Assembly: GCA_039908345.1 (NCBI GenBank)
Contig: JAMOBD010000037.1
Coordinates: forward strand, 1 to 50,913
DNA length: 50,913 nt
Direction of reading: 5' to 3'
DNA from: Magnetospirillum sp. WYHS-4
Lineage (GTDB): Bacteria > Pseudomonadota > Alphaproteobacteria > Rhodospirillales > GLO-3
The first letter of the stretch is position 1, and every line of letters starts with the position of its first letter. The position numbers and the translations under genes are program-made. A model generated the notes under the pieces. It was not told where the DNA came from and ran no database searches. It worked only from the letters and a program-made list of their open reading frames with translations. Below are positions 1-8,341 of this stretch, piece after piece.

Positions 1-378
1 GGCTTCTGGCCCGCCGGCCTGCCCCGGCTTCGCCAGGGCACGGGCGACCTGGGACGGCGCATGGAACGGACGTTCCGCCGCCTGGGCCCGGCTCCGGTCG
101 CCATCGTCGGCACCGACATCCCGGACCTTCGGCCCCGCCACGTCGCCGCCGCCTTCCGGGCTCTCCGCCATCACGACGCGGTCTTCGGCCCCGCGGCCGA
201 CGGCGGCTACTGGCTGGTCGGCCTGAAGGGCCGCCGGGCGCTGCCGCCACTGTTTCCCCGCGTACGCTGGTCGACGGACCAGGCGCTCGCCGACAGCCTC
301 GCCAGCCTGCCCAGGGGCTGGAAGGTGGCTTTCCTGGAAACCCTCGTCGACGTGGACGACGGCGCCGCCTTACCGTGA
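1..378 (+). CDS. DUF2064 / TIGR04282-type glycosyltransferase, 3' end only
   Basis: The reading frame is open from the first base, so the gene begins left of the window and only its last 125 codons are present. The visible part carries the features of the DUF2064 (TIGR04282) family, a nucleotide-diphospho-sugar transferase fold: QGTGDLGRRM, then IVGTDIPDL and FGPAADGGYWLVGL, which form the C-terminal half of the sugar-nucleotide binding core. Members are often paired with a TIGR04283 glycosyltransferase; such a gene is present here but 17 kb away (17235-17966). The stop overlaps the 3' end of convergent rnr by a few bases. The substrate is unknown. Confidence 0.8.
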   Translation, partial: GFWPAGLPRLRQGTGDLGRRMERTFRRLGPAPVAIVGTDIPDLRPRHVAAAFRALRHHDAVFGPAADGGYWLVGLKGRRALPPLFPRVRWSTDQALADSLASLPRGWKVAFLETLVDVDDGAALP

Positions 379-2607
379 CCGCCGGCGGGGCTGCGGCCGG
401 GAAGGCGTGGCGCCCCAACGCTTCCGGGGTGCGTGGCTGTCCCCTCCGGCTACCGCGAGGATCATGCCGCCGGTGATCGGGTCGGCCTGTTCCAGCACCA
501 CCTGGAGGCTGTCGCCCAGGCGGTATTCGATGCCGCTCGCCCGTCCGGTAAGCAGGTGCCGGACCTCGTCGTGGACCCAGTAGTCGTTGCCGGGCAGGGT
601 CTGGATGGGGATCAGCCCGTCGCCGCCGATCTCGTCCAGGGTGACGAACAGCCCAAAGCGGGTGACGCCCGAAATGCGCCCGCCGAAGGTGGCGCCGATG
701 CGCCCCGACAGGTAGGCGGCCACGTAGCGGGCCACCGCATCGCGTTCGGCGGCGGCGGCGCGGCGCTCGGTGCCCGAAAGGTGCTGGCCGGCTTCGGCGA
801 AATCGGCGGAATGCCTGGGCAGGCCGCCCTCGCCCAGACCCAGCCCCGCGATCAGGGCCCGGTGCACCAGCAGGTCGGGATAGCGGCGGATCGGCGAGGT
901 GAAGTGACAGTAACGCTGCAAGGCCAGTCCGAAGTGGCCGATGTTGCCGGGGGCGTATTCGGCCTGGGCCTGGCTGCGCAGCACCACCTCGTTGACCTGA
1001 TGGGCGTAAGGCGTGCCTTCCACCTTCTTCAGGATGCGGTTGAAGGTGGCCGGCTGCACCGACTGGCCCTTGGGGAACTTGATGCCCAGCGTTTCCAGGA
1101 ACTCGCGCAGGGATTCCAGCTTGTCCAGGGCCGGGACGTCGTGGATGCGGTACATGCAGGGCTGGCGATGGGCTTCCAGGGCCTGGGCGGCGGCCACGTT
1201 GGCGAGGATCATGAACTCCTCGATCAGCTTGTGGCTGTCGTAGCGGGCGCGGGTGACGATGCGCGCCACGTTGCCTTCGTCGTCCAGGATCACTTGACGT
1301 TCCGGCACGTCCAATTCGAGGACGCCGCGGTCCAGCCGGGCCTCGGCCAGTGCCGCGTAGGCGCCGTAGAGCGGCTTGACGACTGGCTCCAGCAGCGGCC
1401 CCGTCAGTTCGTCGACGCCGCCTTCGACGGCGGTCTGCACCTGGGCGTAGGTGAGGCGGGCGACGGAGCGCATCAGGCCGCGCAGGAAGCGGTGCCGGAG
1501 CAGGTTGCCGACCTTGTCGATCCACAGGTGCGCCGCCAGGACCGGACGGTCTTCGTCCGGCTTCAGGGAGCACCAGCCGTTGGACAGCGCCTCGGGCAGC
1601 ATGGGGACGCAACGGTCGGGAAAGTAGACCGAGTTGCCGCGCCGGTAGGCATCCTCGTCCAAGGCCATGCCGGGGCGCACGTACCAGGCCACGTCGGCGA
1701 TGGCGACCACCAAGTGCCAGCCGCCCGGATTCTTGTCCTGGTCCGGGTCGGGTTCGGCGAAGACGGCGTCGTCGAAGTCGCGGGCGTCCTCGCCGTCGAT
1801 GGTGACCAAAGCCAGGCCGCGCAGGTCTTCCCGCTCGCCCAGGGTGGCGGGCCCCATGGCCTCGGCCTCCCGCAGGGCCTCGTCGGAAAAGACCGAAGGG
1901 ATGTCGTGGTCGTAGAGCGCGATCAGGCTGGCCGTGCGGGCGGCGGCCGGGCCGTGCAGGCATTCGGTCACCTTGCCCCAGCGCAGGCCCAGGCGCTTGG
2001 CGGGCAGGATCTCGGCCCGTACCAGGTCGCCTTCGCGGGCCCCCCCTTCGTCGCCCTTGGCGACCATCAGGTCGGTGCGGTGGCGCTTGTCGGAGGGATG
2101 GACGCGCCCGCCCCCCTCCGGCCGGGCGTGGAAGATGCCCAGTACGCGCGGGGGCGCGGCGGCGATGCGCCGGATGGTCTTGCCTTCATAGTTGCGGTCG
2201 GACAGGCGGGACAGTCGCGCCAGCACCCGGTCGCCCACCCCCAGGGCCTGCTCGCCGTGGCGCTGGGGCGCCATGTAGATGGTGGGCGGCGGGCCGTCTT
2301 CCTCGTTCCAGTTCTGGGGCCGGGCCAGGACCTCGCCGTCGACGTCGATGCCGGACACGATGACCAGGGTGACTTCCGGCAAGGTGCCCGGCTGGGCGAA
2401 GCGGCGCCCGCGCCCCTTGTCCACCTGGCCCTCGCCCTCCAACTCGCGCAGCAGGCGCTTCAGTTCCTGGCGCTGGTCGCCCCTCAGGTCGAAGGCGCGC
2501 GCGATCTCGCGCTTGCCGACCCGGCCCGGGCTTTCGCGGATGAATTCCAGGATGGCGTCCCGCGAGGGAAAGGGAACGGGGGGCTGGGGGCCGTGTTTCT
2601 TGTTCAA
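370..2607 (-). CDS. rnr: Ribonuclease R
   Basis: This is a 3'-to-5' exoribonuclease of the RNase II/R (RNB) family that degrades structured RNA. The 745 residues contain an N-terminal winged-helix segment (about 15-65), cold-shock/OB regions, the RNB catalytic core with DGEDARDFDD at 271-280, whose aspartates bind the catalytic metals, and a C-terminal S1 domain (about 650-720) followed by a basic tail rich in Arg and Pro. Length matches alphaproteobacterial RNase R. The ATG at 2607 begins MNKKHGPQPP and is the natural start. The gene stands alone: it converges with the preceding gene and is separated from nirJ by about 250 bases. Confidence 0.93.
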   Translation of the reverse strand: MNKKHGPQPPVPFPSRDAILEFIRESPGRVGKREIARAFDLRGDQRQELKRLLRELEGEGQVDKGRGRRFAQPGTLPEVTLVIVSGIDVDGEVLARPQNWNEEDGPPPTIYMAPQRHGEQALGVGDRVLARLSRLSDRNYEGKTIRRIAAAPPRVLGIFHARPEGGGRVHPSDKRHRTDLMVAKGDEGGAREGDLVRAEILPAKRLGLRWGKVTECLHGPAAARTASLIALYDHDIPSVFSDEALREAEAMGPATLGEREDLRGLALVTIDGEDARDFDDAVFAEPDPDQDKNPGGWHLVVAIADVAWYVRPGMALDEDAYRRGNSVYFPDRCVPMLPEALSNGWCSLKPDEDRPVLAAHLWIDKVGNLLRHRFLRGLMRSVARLTYAQVQTAVEGGVDELTGPLLEPVVKPLYGAYAALAEARLDRGVLELDVPERQVILDDEGNVARIVTRARYDSHKLIEEFMILANVAAAQALEAHRQPCMYRIHDVPALDKLESLREFLETLGIKFPKGQSVQPATFNRILKKVEGTPYAHQVNEVVLRSQAQAEYAPGNIGHFGLALQRYCHFTSPIRRYPDLLVHRALIAGLGLGEGGLPRHSADFAEAGQHLSGTERRAAAAERDAVARYVAAYLSGRIGATFGGRISGVTRFGLFVTLDEIGGDGLIPIQTLPGNDYWVHDEVRHLLTGRASGIEYRLGDSLQVVLEQADPITGGMILAVAGGDSHAPRKRWGATPSRPQPRRRSR

Positions 2608-2854
2608 AGCCGTGACCGTGTTGCGGAAGGGGAGGCTTCAGCCTAGGCCCCTTGGCAACTACGGGCAAGAGCGATGCCGACAGAATGTCGTGACTGTGCG
2701 GGCGAATCTGCCGGAGAATCGCAAGGCGGGACGGAACCCGCGCTGAGCAGGCGGCGAATACGTATTGTGTCCCCCGATTTGAAACGCGTGTTGCTGCCAG
2801 ACTGCTTGTCCGGCAACGCCCCGCACCGCTCCCGCAGCACATCCATGTATCGAT

Positions 2855-3997
2855 TTAGAATTGCTGGATCTCCGCTGCGGTCAGGTAGCACCCCGGATCT
2901 TCGGCCCATGGGTCGCCGTAGAGGCGTTCGGCGCGCACGCGCGTGTTGCCGTTGCAGATGGCGAAGTGGGCGCAGCGGGCGCAACGCCCGCCCACCTGCC
3001 GGGGGCGGCGCTTCAGGCCGGCCATGATGGGGTCGGAGGTGTCGGTCCAGATTGCCGAGAAGGGCCGCTCGCGCACATTGCCGAGGATGCGGTGCCACCA
3101 CATGGTGTCGGGGTGCACGTTGCCCAGGTTGTCGATGTTGGCGACGTTGATGCCGGTCGCGTTGCCGCCCCACTGCTCCAGCTTGCCCCGCATGTGTTCG
3201 GCCCGGTCGGGGAAATGCCTGCGCACCCAATGCAGCAGGTAGACGCCGTCGGCGTCGTTGTTGCCGGTGACGAATTCCTTCTCGTCGCCATTCTTTTGCA
3301 GGCGGCGGCAGGTCTCGAACAGCAGGTCCATGGCCTGGCGGGTGACGGCGTGGTAGGCGTCGTCGTCGCGGTTGGCGTTGCCGCGCCCGGCGTAATTCAG
3401 GTGCGACAGGTAGAACTTCTGCACCCCCTCGTCTTCCAGCAGCCTGAGGATGGCCGGCAGTTCGTGGGCGTTGTCCATGGTCATGGTGAAGCGGAGCCCC
3501 ACCTTGATCCCCGCCTTGCGGCAAAGCCGGATACCCTTGAGCGCCGCGTCGTAGGCGCCGTCCAGCACCCGGAAGCGGTCGTTGGTGGCGCCGATGCCGT
3601 CCAGGCTGATGCCCACGTAATCGTAGCCGATGGCGGCGATATCGCCGATGTTCCCTTCGTCGATCAGGGTGCCGTTGGACGAAAGCGCCACATAGAAGCC
3701 CATCTCGCGCGCCCGCCGGGAAATCGGGAAGATGTCGGGATGCAAAAGGGGCTCACCGCCCGACAGGATCAGCACCGGCACCCGGAAGGCCCGCAGGTCG
3801 TCCATCGCCGCATGGATTTCGGGCGTCGTCAGTTCGCCCTTGAAATCCTTGTCGGAGGCGGCGGCGTAGCAGTGCTTGCAGCCCAGGTTGCAGCGGCGCA
3901 GCAGGTTCCAGACCACCACCGGGCCGGGCGGGTCGCGGTGCGGCCTGACCGGGGTGGGTTCGTCCAGTTCGCGCAGCAGATGGGTCAGGCGGAACAT
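2855..3997 (-). CDS. nirJ: Radical SAM protein NirJ, heme d1 biosynthesis
   Basis: NirJ acts on didecarboxysiroheme, removing the propionate side chains on the way to heme d1, the cofactor of cytochrome cd1 nitrite reductase. The radical-SAM cluster motif CNLGCKHC is at residues 36-43, with GGEPLLHPD following as the SAM-binding element. A C-terminal SPASM-like cysteine group (CARCAHFAIC and a later Cys in DPGCYL) should bind a second cluster. Length (380 aa) is as expected. It is the last gene of the minus-strand nirECFDLGHJ operon; its ATG directly follows the nirH stop codon. About 250 bases follow before rnr, with no clear terminator. Confidence 0.93.
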   Translation of the reverse strand: MFRLTHLLRELDEPTPVRPHRDPPGPVVVWNLLRRCNLGCKHCYAAASDKDFKGELTTPEIHAAMDDLRAFRVPVLILSGGEPLLHPDIFPISRRAREMGFYVALSSNGTLIDEGNIGDIAAIGYDYVGISLDGIGATNDRFRVLDGAYDAALKGIRLCRKAGIKVGLRFTMTMDNAHELPAILRLLEDEGVQKFYLSHLNYAGRGNANRDDDAYHAVTRQAMDLLFETCRRLQKNGDEKEFVTGNNDADGVYLLHWVRRHFPDRAEHMRGKLEQWGGNATGINVANIDNLGNVHPDTMWWHRILGNVRERPFSAIWTDTSDPIMAGLKRRPRQVGGRCARCAHFAICNGNTRVRAERLYGDPWAEDPGCYLTAAEIQQF

Positions 3998-4471
3998 CTA
4001 TCCGATCCTCATGCCGGTCTTCTTCAGGATGCGGGTGCTGTAGAGAATCTGGTGGCCGCGGTCGTCGGGTCCAAGCAGGCGGGCGATGATTTCCACCTGC
4101 GCCTCGACGGAAGCCTTGTCGCGCCCGTGCACCATGGCGAACAGGTTGTAGGGCCAATAAGGCAGATGGCGCGGCCGCCAGTAGCAATGGCTGACGAAGT
4201 CGAGCGCCCCCACATTGGCGCCGGCATCCCGGATGCGGTCGTCGGGAATGTCCCAGCAGGTCATGCCGTTGGCCTTGTAACCCAGCGCATAATGGTTGGG
4301 CACCACGCCGATGCGGCGGATGACGCCGTCTTCGAGCATGCGTCCCAGGCGGCGCATGACCTCGGCCGGCTCCAGGCCCAGGTCGGCGGCGATGCGGTGG
4401 TAGGGCCGGGCCTCCAGCGGCAGGCCTTCCTGGGTCGCCCGGATGATCCTGCGGTCGGTTTCGTCGATCAT
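3998..4471 (-). CDS. nirH: Siroheme decarboxylase subunit NirH
   Basis: This is one of four small AsnC/Lrp-like proteins that convert siroheme to 12,18-didecarboxysiroheme in heme d1 synthesis. The 157 residues contain an N-terminal helix-turn-helix-like segment (about 5-55) and the RAM-like half with WPYNLFAMVHGR, a motif shared with NirL in this operon. The ATG at 4471 was chosen because it overlaps the nirG stop in an ATGA arrangement; a longer upstream extension would only read through nirG. The L/H pair here is more alike than either is to D or G. The assignment as H rather than L rests on gene order. Confidence 0.87.
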   Translation of the reverse strand: MIDETDRRIIRATQEGLPLEARPYHRIAADLGLEPAEVMRRLGRMLEDGVIRRIGVVPNHYALGYKANGMTCWDIPDDRIRDAGANVGALDFVSHCYWRPRHLPYWPYNLFAMVHGRDKASVEAQVEIIARLLGPDDRGHQILYSTRILKKTGMRIG

Positions 4472-4935
4472 GCCTCGAACCTCAGGCCGACGAAGAATTC
4501 CTCCCGCTTGGGCATGTTGTAGACTGTCAGACCGGTTGCCGCCTCGATGCGGCCGACGGTATCGGCGATGCCTTCCGGCGTCTCGGTCGCCAGCACGAAC
4601 CACATGTTGAGATCGTGCTCGCGGGCGTAGTTGTGGGCCACCTCGGGAAAGGCGTTGACGATGGCCGCCACTTCCTCGTAGCGCTCCGCCGGCACCCTGA
4701 GAGCCGCGAGCGTCAGCCCGCCGCCCAGGCGCTCGGCATGGTACATGGGCCCGAAGCGGGAGAGGATGCCGTCGTCCAGCATGCGGCGGATGCGCTCGAT
4801 CACCTCGTCCGTCGGCAGGCCCAGGCGGGAACCGACTTCGGCAAACGGTTCGTCCACCAGGGGAAAGCCGCCCTGCAAGGCGTTGACGATGGCGCGGTCG
4901 GCTTCGTCGAGGGTCGCCTTCGTTTCCCGCGTCAT
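4468..4935 (-). CDS. nirG: Siroheme decarboxylase subunit NirG
   Basis: An AsnC/Lrp-like subunit of the siroheme decarboxylase used for heme d1. It has 155 residues, an N-terminal HTH-like region and the motif AHNYAREHDLNMWFV, which is shared with NirD and marks the D/G type as distinct from L/H. The His residues in this motif fall where the family keeps catalytic or substrate-binding histidines. The ATG at 4935 overlaps the nirL stop by four bases. Both ends show translational coupling, typical of this operon. The D versus G naming is by position. Confidence 0.87.
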   Translation of the reverse strand: MTRETKATLDEADRAIVNALQGGFPLVDEPFAEVGSRLGLPTDEVIERIRRMLDDGILSRFGPMYHAERLGGGLTLAALRVPAERYEEVAAIVNAFPEVAHNYAREHDLNMWFVLATETPEGIADTVGRIEAATGLTVYNMPKREEFFVGLRFEA

Positions 4936-5429
4936 GCCGCCGTCTCCGGCGCCAGGCAGTAGACGGCGCCGCGTTGCTTGAAGCGGCGGGTGGAAAACAG
5001 CACTTCGCGCTTCACGCCGGCCAGGCCGCAGGTTTCCGCCAGTTCCTCGACCTGGCCCAGCACCACGTCCCGTTCGCGGCCATGCACCATGCAGAACAGG
5101 TTGTAGGGCCATTCGGGCGGACGGCGGGGACGCTGGTAGCAGAGGGTGACGAAATCGAAGGCGCTGAAGCGGCGCCCGATCTCCTCCACCCGCGCGTCGG
5201 GGATGTCCCAGACCACCATGGCATTGGAGCGGTAGCCCAATTCATGATGACGGACCACCACGCCGAAGCGCTTGATGAGGCCCGCCTCCCTCAGGCGGGC
5301 GATGACGGCGATCGTCTCGCCTTCGCTCAGGCCCACCCGGCGCCCCAGTTCGGCGTAAGGGTCGGACACCAGGGGCAGGCCGCCGCCCAGGGCCGTGACC
5401 AGGGCCTTTTCCTTGGCGGTCAGTTCCAT
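4932..5429 (-). CDS. nirL: Siroheme decarboxylase subunit NirL
   Basis: This is the L-type AsnC/Lrp-like subunit of siroheme decarboxylase. The 165 residues include an N-terminal HTH-like part (LSEGETIAVIARLREAGLI) and PEWPYNLFCMVHGRER, nearly identical to the NirH motif. The ATG at 5429 overlaps the nirD 3' end by ten bases. All four subunit genes are separate here, as in Pseudomonas, whereas some bacteria have fused nirDL. The product is cytoplasmic, with no signal peptide. Confidence 0.87.
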   Translation of the reverse strand: MELTAKEKALVTALGGGLPLVSDPYAELGRRVGLSEGETIAVIARLREAGLIKRFGVVVRHHELGYRSNAMVVWDIPDARVEEIGRRFSAFDFVTLCYQRPRRPPEWPYNLFCMVHGRERDVVLGQVEELAETCGLAGVKREVLFSTRRFKQRGAVYCLAPETAA

Positions 5430-5884
5430 CTGAGCGGAAACCCCAGATCCAGGTGGTAGTCCTGCACCATGGGCAGGTCCAGAACGGCCAGGCCGGTGCG
5501 GGTCGAGATGTCGCGCAGGACCGCTTCCACCCGCGCCCGATCGGGGCCGCAGACGACGAACCACAGGTTCAGGCGGTGCTCGCGCTCGTAGTTGTGGTTC
5601 ACTTCCTCGTACTCGTTGACCAACTGGGCCACGTAGGGCAGGTCCTCGACGGGCACCGCCATGGCGGCCAGGGTGCTTTCGCCCACGCCGCCCGGCCGGA
5701 ACACGGCGCCCACCCGGCTGACCGAGCCTTCGTCCTTCAGGCGGCCCAGGGTGGCGATGACCGTGGCCTCGTCGACGCCCAGGCGTTCCGCCACGGCGGC
5801 GAAGGGGCGGGGCTCCAGCGGGAAGTCCCGCTGGAACTCGTCCAGCAATCGCCGTTCCAGTTCGGTGCGCGCCCTGGCCATCAC
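5420..5884 (-). CDS. nirD: Siroheme decarboxylase subunit NirD
   Basis: This is the D-type AsnC/Lrp-like subunit of siroheme decarboxylase, with 153-154 residues. The HTH-like N-terminal half is followed by VNHNYEREHRLNLWFVV, matching the NirG motif. Two adjacent starts exist: GTG at 5884, which overlaps the nirF stop as GTGA, and ATG at 5881 directly after it. I cannot decide between them; the protein differs by one residue. It is the first of four decarboxylase subunits in the operon. Confidence 0.87.
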   Translation of the reverse strand: MMARARTELERRLLDEFQRDFPLEPRPFAAVAERLGVDEATVIATLGRLKDEGSVSRVGAVFRPGGVGESTLAAMAVPVEDLPYVAQLVNEYEEVNHNYEREHRLNLWFVVCGPDRARVEAVLRDISTRTGLAVLDLPMVQDYHLDLGFPLRWN

Positions 5885-7062
5885 AATCCCGAACGATGCG
5901 CCCTGGGGGTGAAGAAGATGCCGGACGGCTTCAAGGCGGGCAGTTCGGCCACCGGCTCCAGGGTCTCGGTGTCATAGACCACCACCTTGTCGGAATCGCG
6001 GACGCTCAGCCAGACCTCGTGGCCGCGCGGGGCGAATTCCATGTGCAAAACGCCCTTGCCCGGCTTGATTTCCTTGACGATCTTGCGGCTGGGCACGTCG
6101 ATCACCTGGACCGAATCGTTGTGCGGCAGGGCGAAGTTGACCCACGCCTGGCGGCCGTCGGGGCGGCCGACCACGAAGATCGGCTGGCCGCGCACCGGGA
6201 TGCGCCCCACTTCCTTCCAGGTGGATAAATCGACTACCAGCACCTCGTGGCGCCCGACGGCGGGCACGAAGGCCTCGTTGCCGGCGATCGTCCAGCCTTC
6301 CAGGTGGGGCATCTTGTAGACCGGCAGCTTTTCCTCGCCCTTGCCGTAGTGGTCGAGAACCCGCCGCACCCCCCTGTCGGGATTCCACAGGTCCAGCATC
6401 GCCAGCCCGTCCTCGCCGAACAGGCCGGCCAGGTAGTAGCGGCCATCGGCGGTGATGAGGGCGTCGTAGGGCAGCTTGCCGATATCGGTGTACTTGCGGA
6501 TGCCCGGCTGGCGGGGATTCTTCATGTCGATCAGCCAGATCTCGCCGGCTTCGAACAGGCTGACCACGAACTTTTGGCCGGGCACGTCGACCAAGCCCAC
6601 GGTCTTGGACGGCTTGCCGTCGGTGCCGACGGTGGGAATGTCGGCCACCATCTCCAAGGTCCCGGCATCGAAGACGCGCACGCCGCCCGGCTCGTAGTTG
6701 GACACCGCCACCAGGCGGCCGTCCTGGGAAATGGCGCCGCCGATGGAATTGCCGCCCTGGACGGCACGCTTGACCACGCTTTCGGTCAGCAGGTCGACCT
6801 TGGTCAGCCCGCCGTCGCGCCCGAAGACGTAGGCGTAGCGTTCGTCGCGGGAATAGACCAGCGACGCGTGGGACAGATCGCCCAGCCCGCCGATGCGGGC
6901 CAGGCGTTCGTGACGGGTGGTATTGACCAGAAGGACCGAACTGTCGGCCCGCTCGATCACCAAGCCCAGATCGCCGGTGGCGCGGCTTTCGGCGCAGGCG
7001 GAAAGGCCGGCGGCCAGAAATAGGGGAATCAGACGGCGCATGGACAAGTTCCTTCCGATCAT
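5881..7062 (-). CDS. nirF: NirF, cytochrome d1-like heme d1 biosynthesis protein
   Basis: NirF is an eight-bladed d1-type beta-propeller without the cytochrome c domain, needed for late steps of heme d1 production on the periplasmic side. The 393-residue product begins with a hydrophobic leader ending in LSAC (Cys23 counted from the 7062 start), a lipobox, so it is probably a periplasmic lipoprotein. Repeated propeller strands are visible throughout, for example VVVYDTETLEPVAELP near the C-terminus. The ATG at 7062 overlaps the nirC stop as ATGA. A second ATG at 7041 closer to the leader (MRRLIPLF) is also possible. Confidence 0.9.
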   Translation of the reverse strand: MIGRNLSMRRLIPLFLAAGLSACAESRATGDLGLVIERADSSVLLVNTTRHERLARIGGLGDLSHASLVYSRDERYAYVFGRDGGLTKVDLLTESVVKRAVQGGNSIGGAISQDGRLVAVSNYEPGGVRVFDAGTLEMVADIPTVGTDGKPSKTVGLVDVPGQKFVVSLFEAGEIWLIDMKNPRQPGIRKYTDIGKLPYDALITADGRYYLAGLFGEDGLAMLDLWNPDRGVRRVLDHYGKGEEKLPVYKMPHLEGWTIAGNEAFVPAVGRHEVLVVDLSTWKEVGRIPVRGQPIFVVGRPDGRQAWVNFALPHNDSVQVIDVPSRKIVKEIKPGKGVLHMEFAPRGHEVWLSVRDSDKVVVYDTETLEPVAELPALKPSGIFFTPRAHRSGL

Positions 7063-7373
7063 TCCAACCCGCCCCTCCGCAGGGCCCCGACGAGGAACAG
7101 CGCTTCGTCCGGGGACAGCAGCGGCCGCCACGGAGGCATGGCGGTGCCGGGCATGCCGTCCAGGATGGAGGCCAGCAACTCGTCGTCCCTGCGCTGGGCC
7201 AGGATCTCCGGCAACAGGGGCGCCCCCAGGCCGCCCTTGAGGGTCATGCCGTGGCAGGAGCCGCAATCGTGCTTGAGCAAATACAGCAATTCCTTCTGGC
7301 GGGCTGCGTCCGGCTCGGCCGACGCCGGAGTCGCCGCAAGCAGCAGCATGCCGACCGCGGCCGCGTTACGCAT
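7059..7373 (-). CDS. nirC: Cytochrome c55X NirC
   Basis: A small periplasmic monoheme c-type cytochrome. The 104 residues contain a Sec signal peptide ending near ATPASA-EP (about residue 19) and one heme motif, CGSCH, at 37-41; GMPGTAMPPW supplies the likely Met ligand. In nir clusters this gene encodes cytochrome c55X, an electron carrier for NirF/NirN or NirS maturation. It overlaps nirE by eight bases and nirF by four, so it is co-translated with the heme d1 pathway. Confidence 0.85.
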   Translation of the reverse strand: MRNAAAVGMLLLAATPASAEPDAARQKELLYLLKHDCGSCHGMTLKGGLGAPLLPEILAQRRDDELLASILDGMPGTAMPPWRPLLSPDEALFLVGALRRGGLE

Positions 7374-8181
7374 GGGCGGAAAGCTCCGGGAAGGATTGGG
7401 TCTCGCCCTCGATGGACAGGCCCTGCCAGTTGAGCGCGCGCACCAGCGCGGCCACCCGGCCGATGACGAACAACACCGGGGTCTCCAGCTTCAGGCCCCC
7501 CACCGCTTCGGGCAGCGCCGCCAGGGTGGACAGGCACTGACGCTGATCCGGCGTGGTCCCTCGCGCGATGGCCGCCGCCGGGGTTTCCGCCGGCAAGCCG
7601 TGGGCGATCAACCGGGCGACGATTTCGGGCAGCGCTTCCAGGCCCATGTAGAACACTAGGGTCGTGTCCGGATCGGACAAGCGGTCCCAGTCGATATCCA
7701 ACTCGCCGGCCGTCCGCTTGTGAGCGGTGACGAATCGCACGCCGGTCGCCAAGCTGCGGTGGGTAAGGGGCAGGCCGAGCGCGGCACCGATTCCCGCTGC
7801 CGCGGTGATGCCGGGCACCACCTCGAAGGGAATGCCTTCGCGGGCCAGATGAAGGGCTTCTTCGCTGCCGCGCCCGAAGATGAACGGATCGCCGCCCTTC
7901 AGGCGCACCACCTTGCGGCCTTCGCGGGCGAGGCCGGCCAGGATGGCGTTGATCTCGGCCTGGGGAACCGGATGGCGGGCTCCTTCCTTGCCGACGAATA
8001 CCTTGATTGCCGAAGACGGTACATGGTCAAGGATCTCGGGGGCCACCAAGCGGTCGTAGACCACGGCCTCCGCCTCTCTCAGCAGACGCTGCGCCTTGAC
8101 GGTCAGCAGATCGGGATCGCCCGGCCCTGCCCCAACCAGAAAGACGCGTCCGACTTCCGCCAAAGGGCTCCTCCCATCCAT
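7366..8181 (-). CDS. nirE: Uroporphyrinogen-III C-methyltransferase NirE
   Basis: This SAM-dependent enzyme methylates uroporphyrinogen III at C2 and C7 to precorrin-2, the first committed step to siroheme and heme d1. Family signatures are VGAGPGDPDLLTVKA near the N-terminus, VVRLKGGDPFIFGRG in the middle, and PGITAAAGIGAALGLPLTHR. It is the first gene of the operon, hence nirE rather than cobA, although the two are hard to separate by sequence. I chose ATG 8181 (271 aa, MDGRSPLAEV); an ATG at 8226 would add 15 residues not seen in the core family and would lie only a few bases after the inferred start point. Confidence 0.88.
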   Translation of the reverse strand: MDGRSPLAEVGRVFLVGAGPGDPDLLTVKAQRLLREAEAVVYDRLVAPEILDHVPSSAIKVFVGKEGARHPVPQAEINAILAGLAREGRKVVRLKGGDPFIFGRGSEEALHLAREGIPFEVVPGITAAAGIGAALGLPLTHRSLATGVRFVTAHKRTAGELDIDWDRLSDPDTTLVFYMGLEALPEIVARLIAHGLPAETPAAAIARGTTPDQRQCLSTLAALPEAVGGLKLETPVLFVIGRVAALVRALNWQGLSIEGETQSFPELSAHA

Positions 8182-8208
8182 ACCTTGGTCTCGGGTCCCC
8201 TTACGGGG

Positions 8209-8222
8209 TTTTTCCCAATCAA
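8209..8222 (+). promoter_or_regulatory. FNR/NNR-like box for nirS
   Basis: TTTTTCCCAATCAA has one perfect half-site (ATCAA) and one weak half-site (3 of 5). A TATCTT hexamer at 8244-8249 follows after 21 bases, the same hexamer found at the nirT-like promoter (10013-10018). The likely start point is near 8256, some 85 bases before the nirS ATG. The site lies between the divergent nirE and nirS genes. Confidence 0.4.
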
Positions 8223-8267
8223 GCATGTTTCCCGGCACTAGGCTATCTTTTCAAGGAATCGTGAAGA

Positions 8268-8281
8268 ATGATCTGGGTCAA
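8268..8281 (-). promoter_or_regulatory. FNR/NNR-like box for the nirE operon
   Basis: ATGATCTGGGTCAA matches 8 of 10 informative positions of the FNR/Dnr/NNR pattern TTGAT-N4-ATCAA. Read on the minus strand, a weak -10 (TAGCCT, 8245-8240) lies 22 bases beyond it, giving the same box-to-minus-10 distance as the stronger sites at 9977 and 13529. The inferred start point near 8233 leaves a 50-base leader before the nirE ATG at 8181. It could instead act on nirS. Confidence 0.4.
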
Positions 8282-8341
8282 TGGCGTGGCCTCCGGCGCG
8301 GCGACAGGCTAACCTCCGCGACGGAACATCGGGAGCAAGTC

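Noticed and set aside
433-2646. Very long open frame antisense to rnr
   Set aside because: It mirrors the high-GC codon pattern of rnr, is rich in Gly, Val, Gln and His without any domain, and rnr itself is unmistakable. The same holds for other long antisense frames, for example opposite purL, nirS and the OGT-like gene.
2643-2847. 67-codon minus-strand frame between nirJ and rnr (starting MDVLRERCGALP)
   Set aside because: No ribosome site, low-complexity C-terminal half rich in Ser and Pro, and no recognisable motif.
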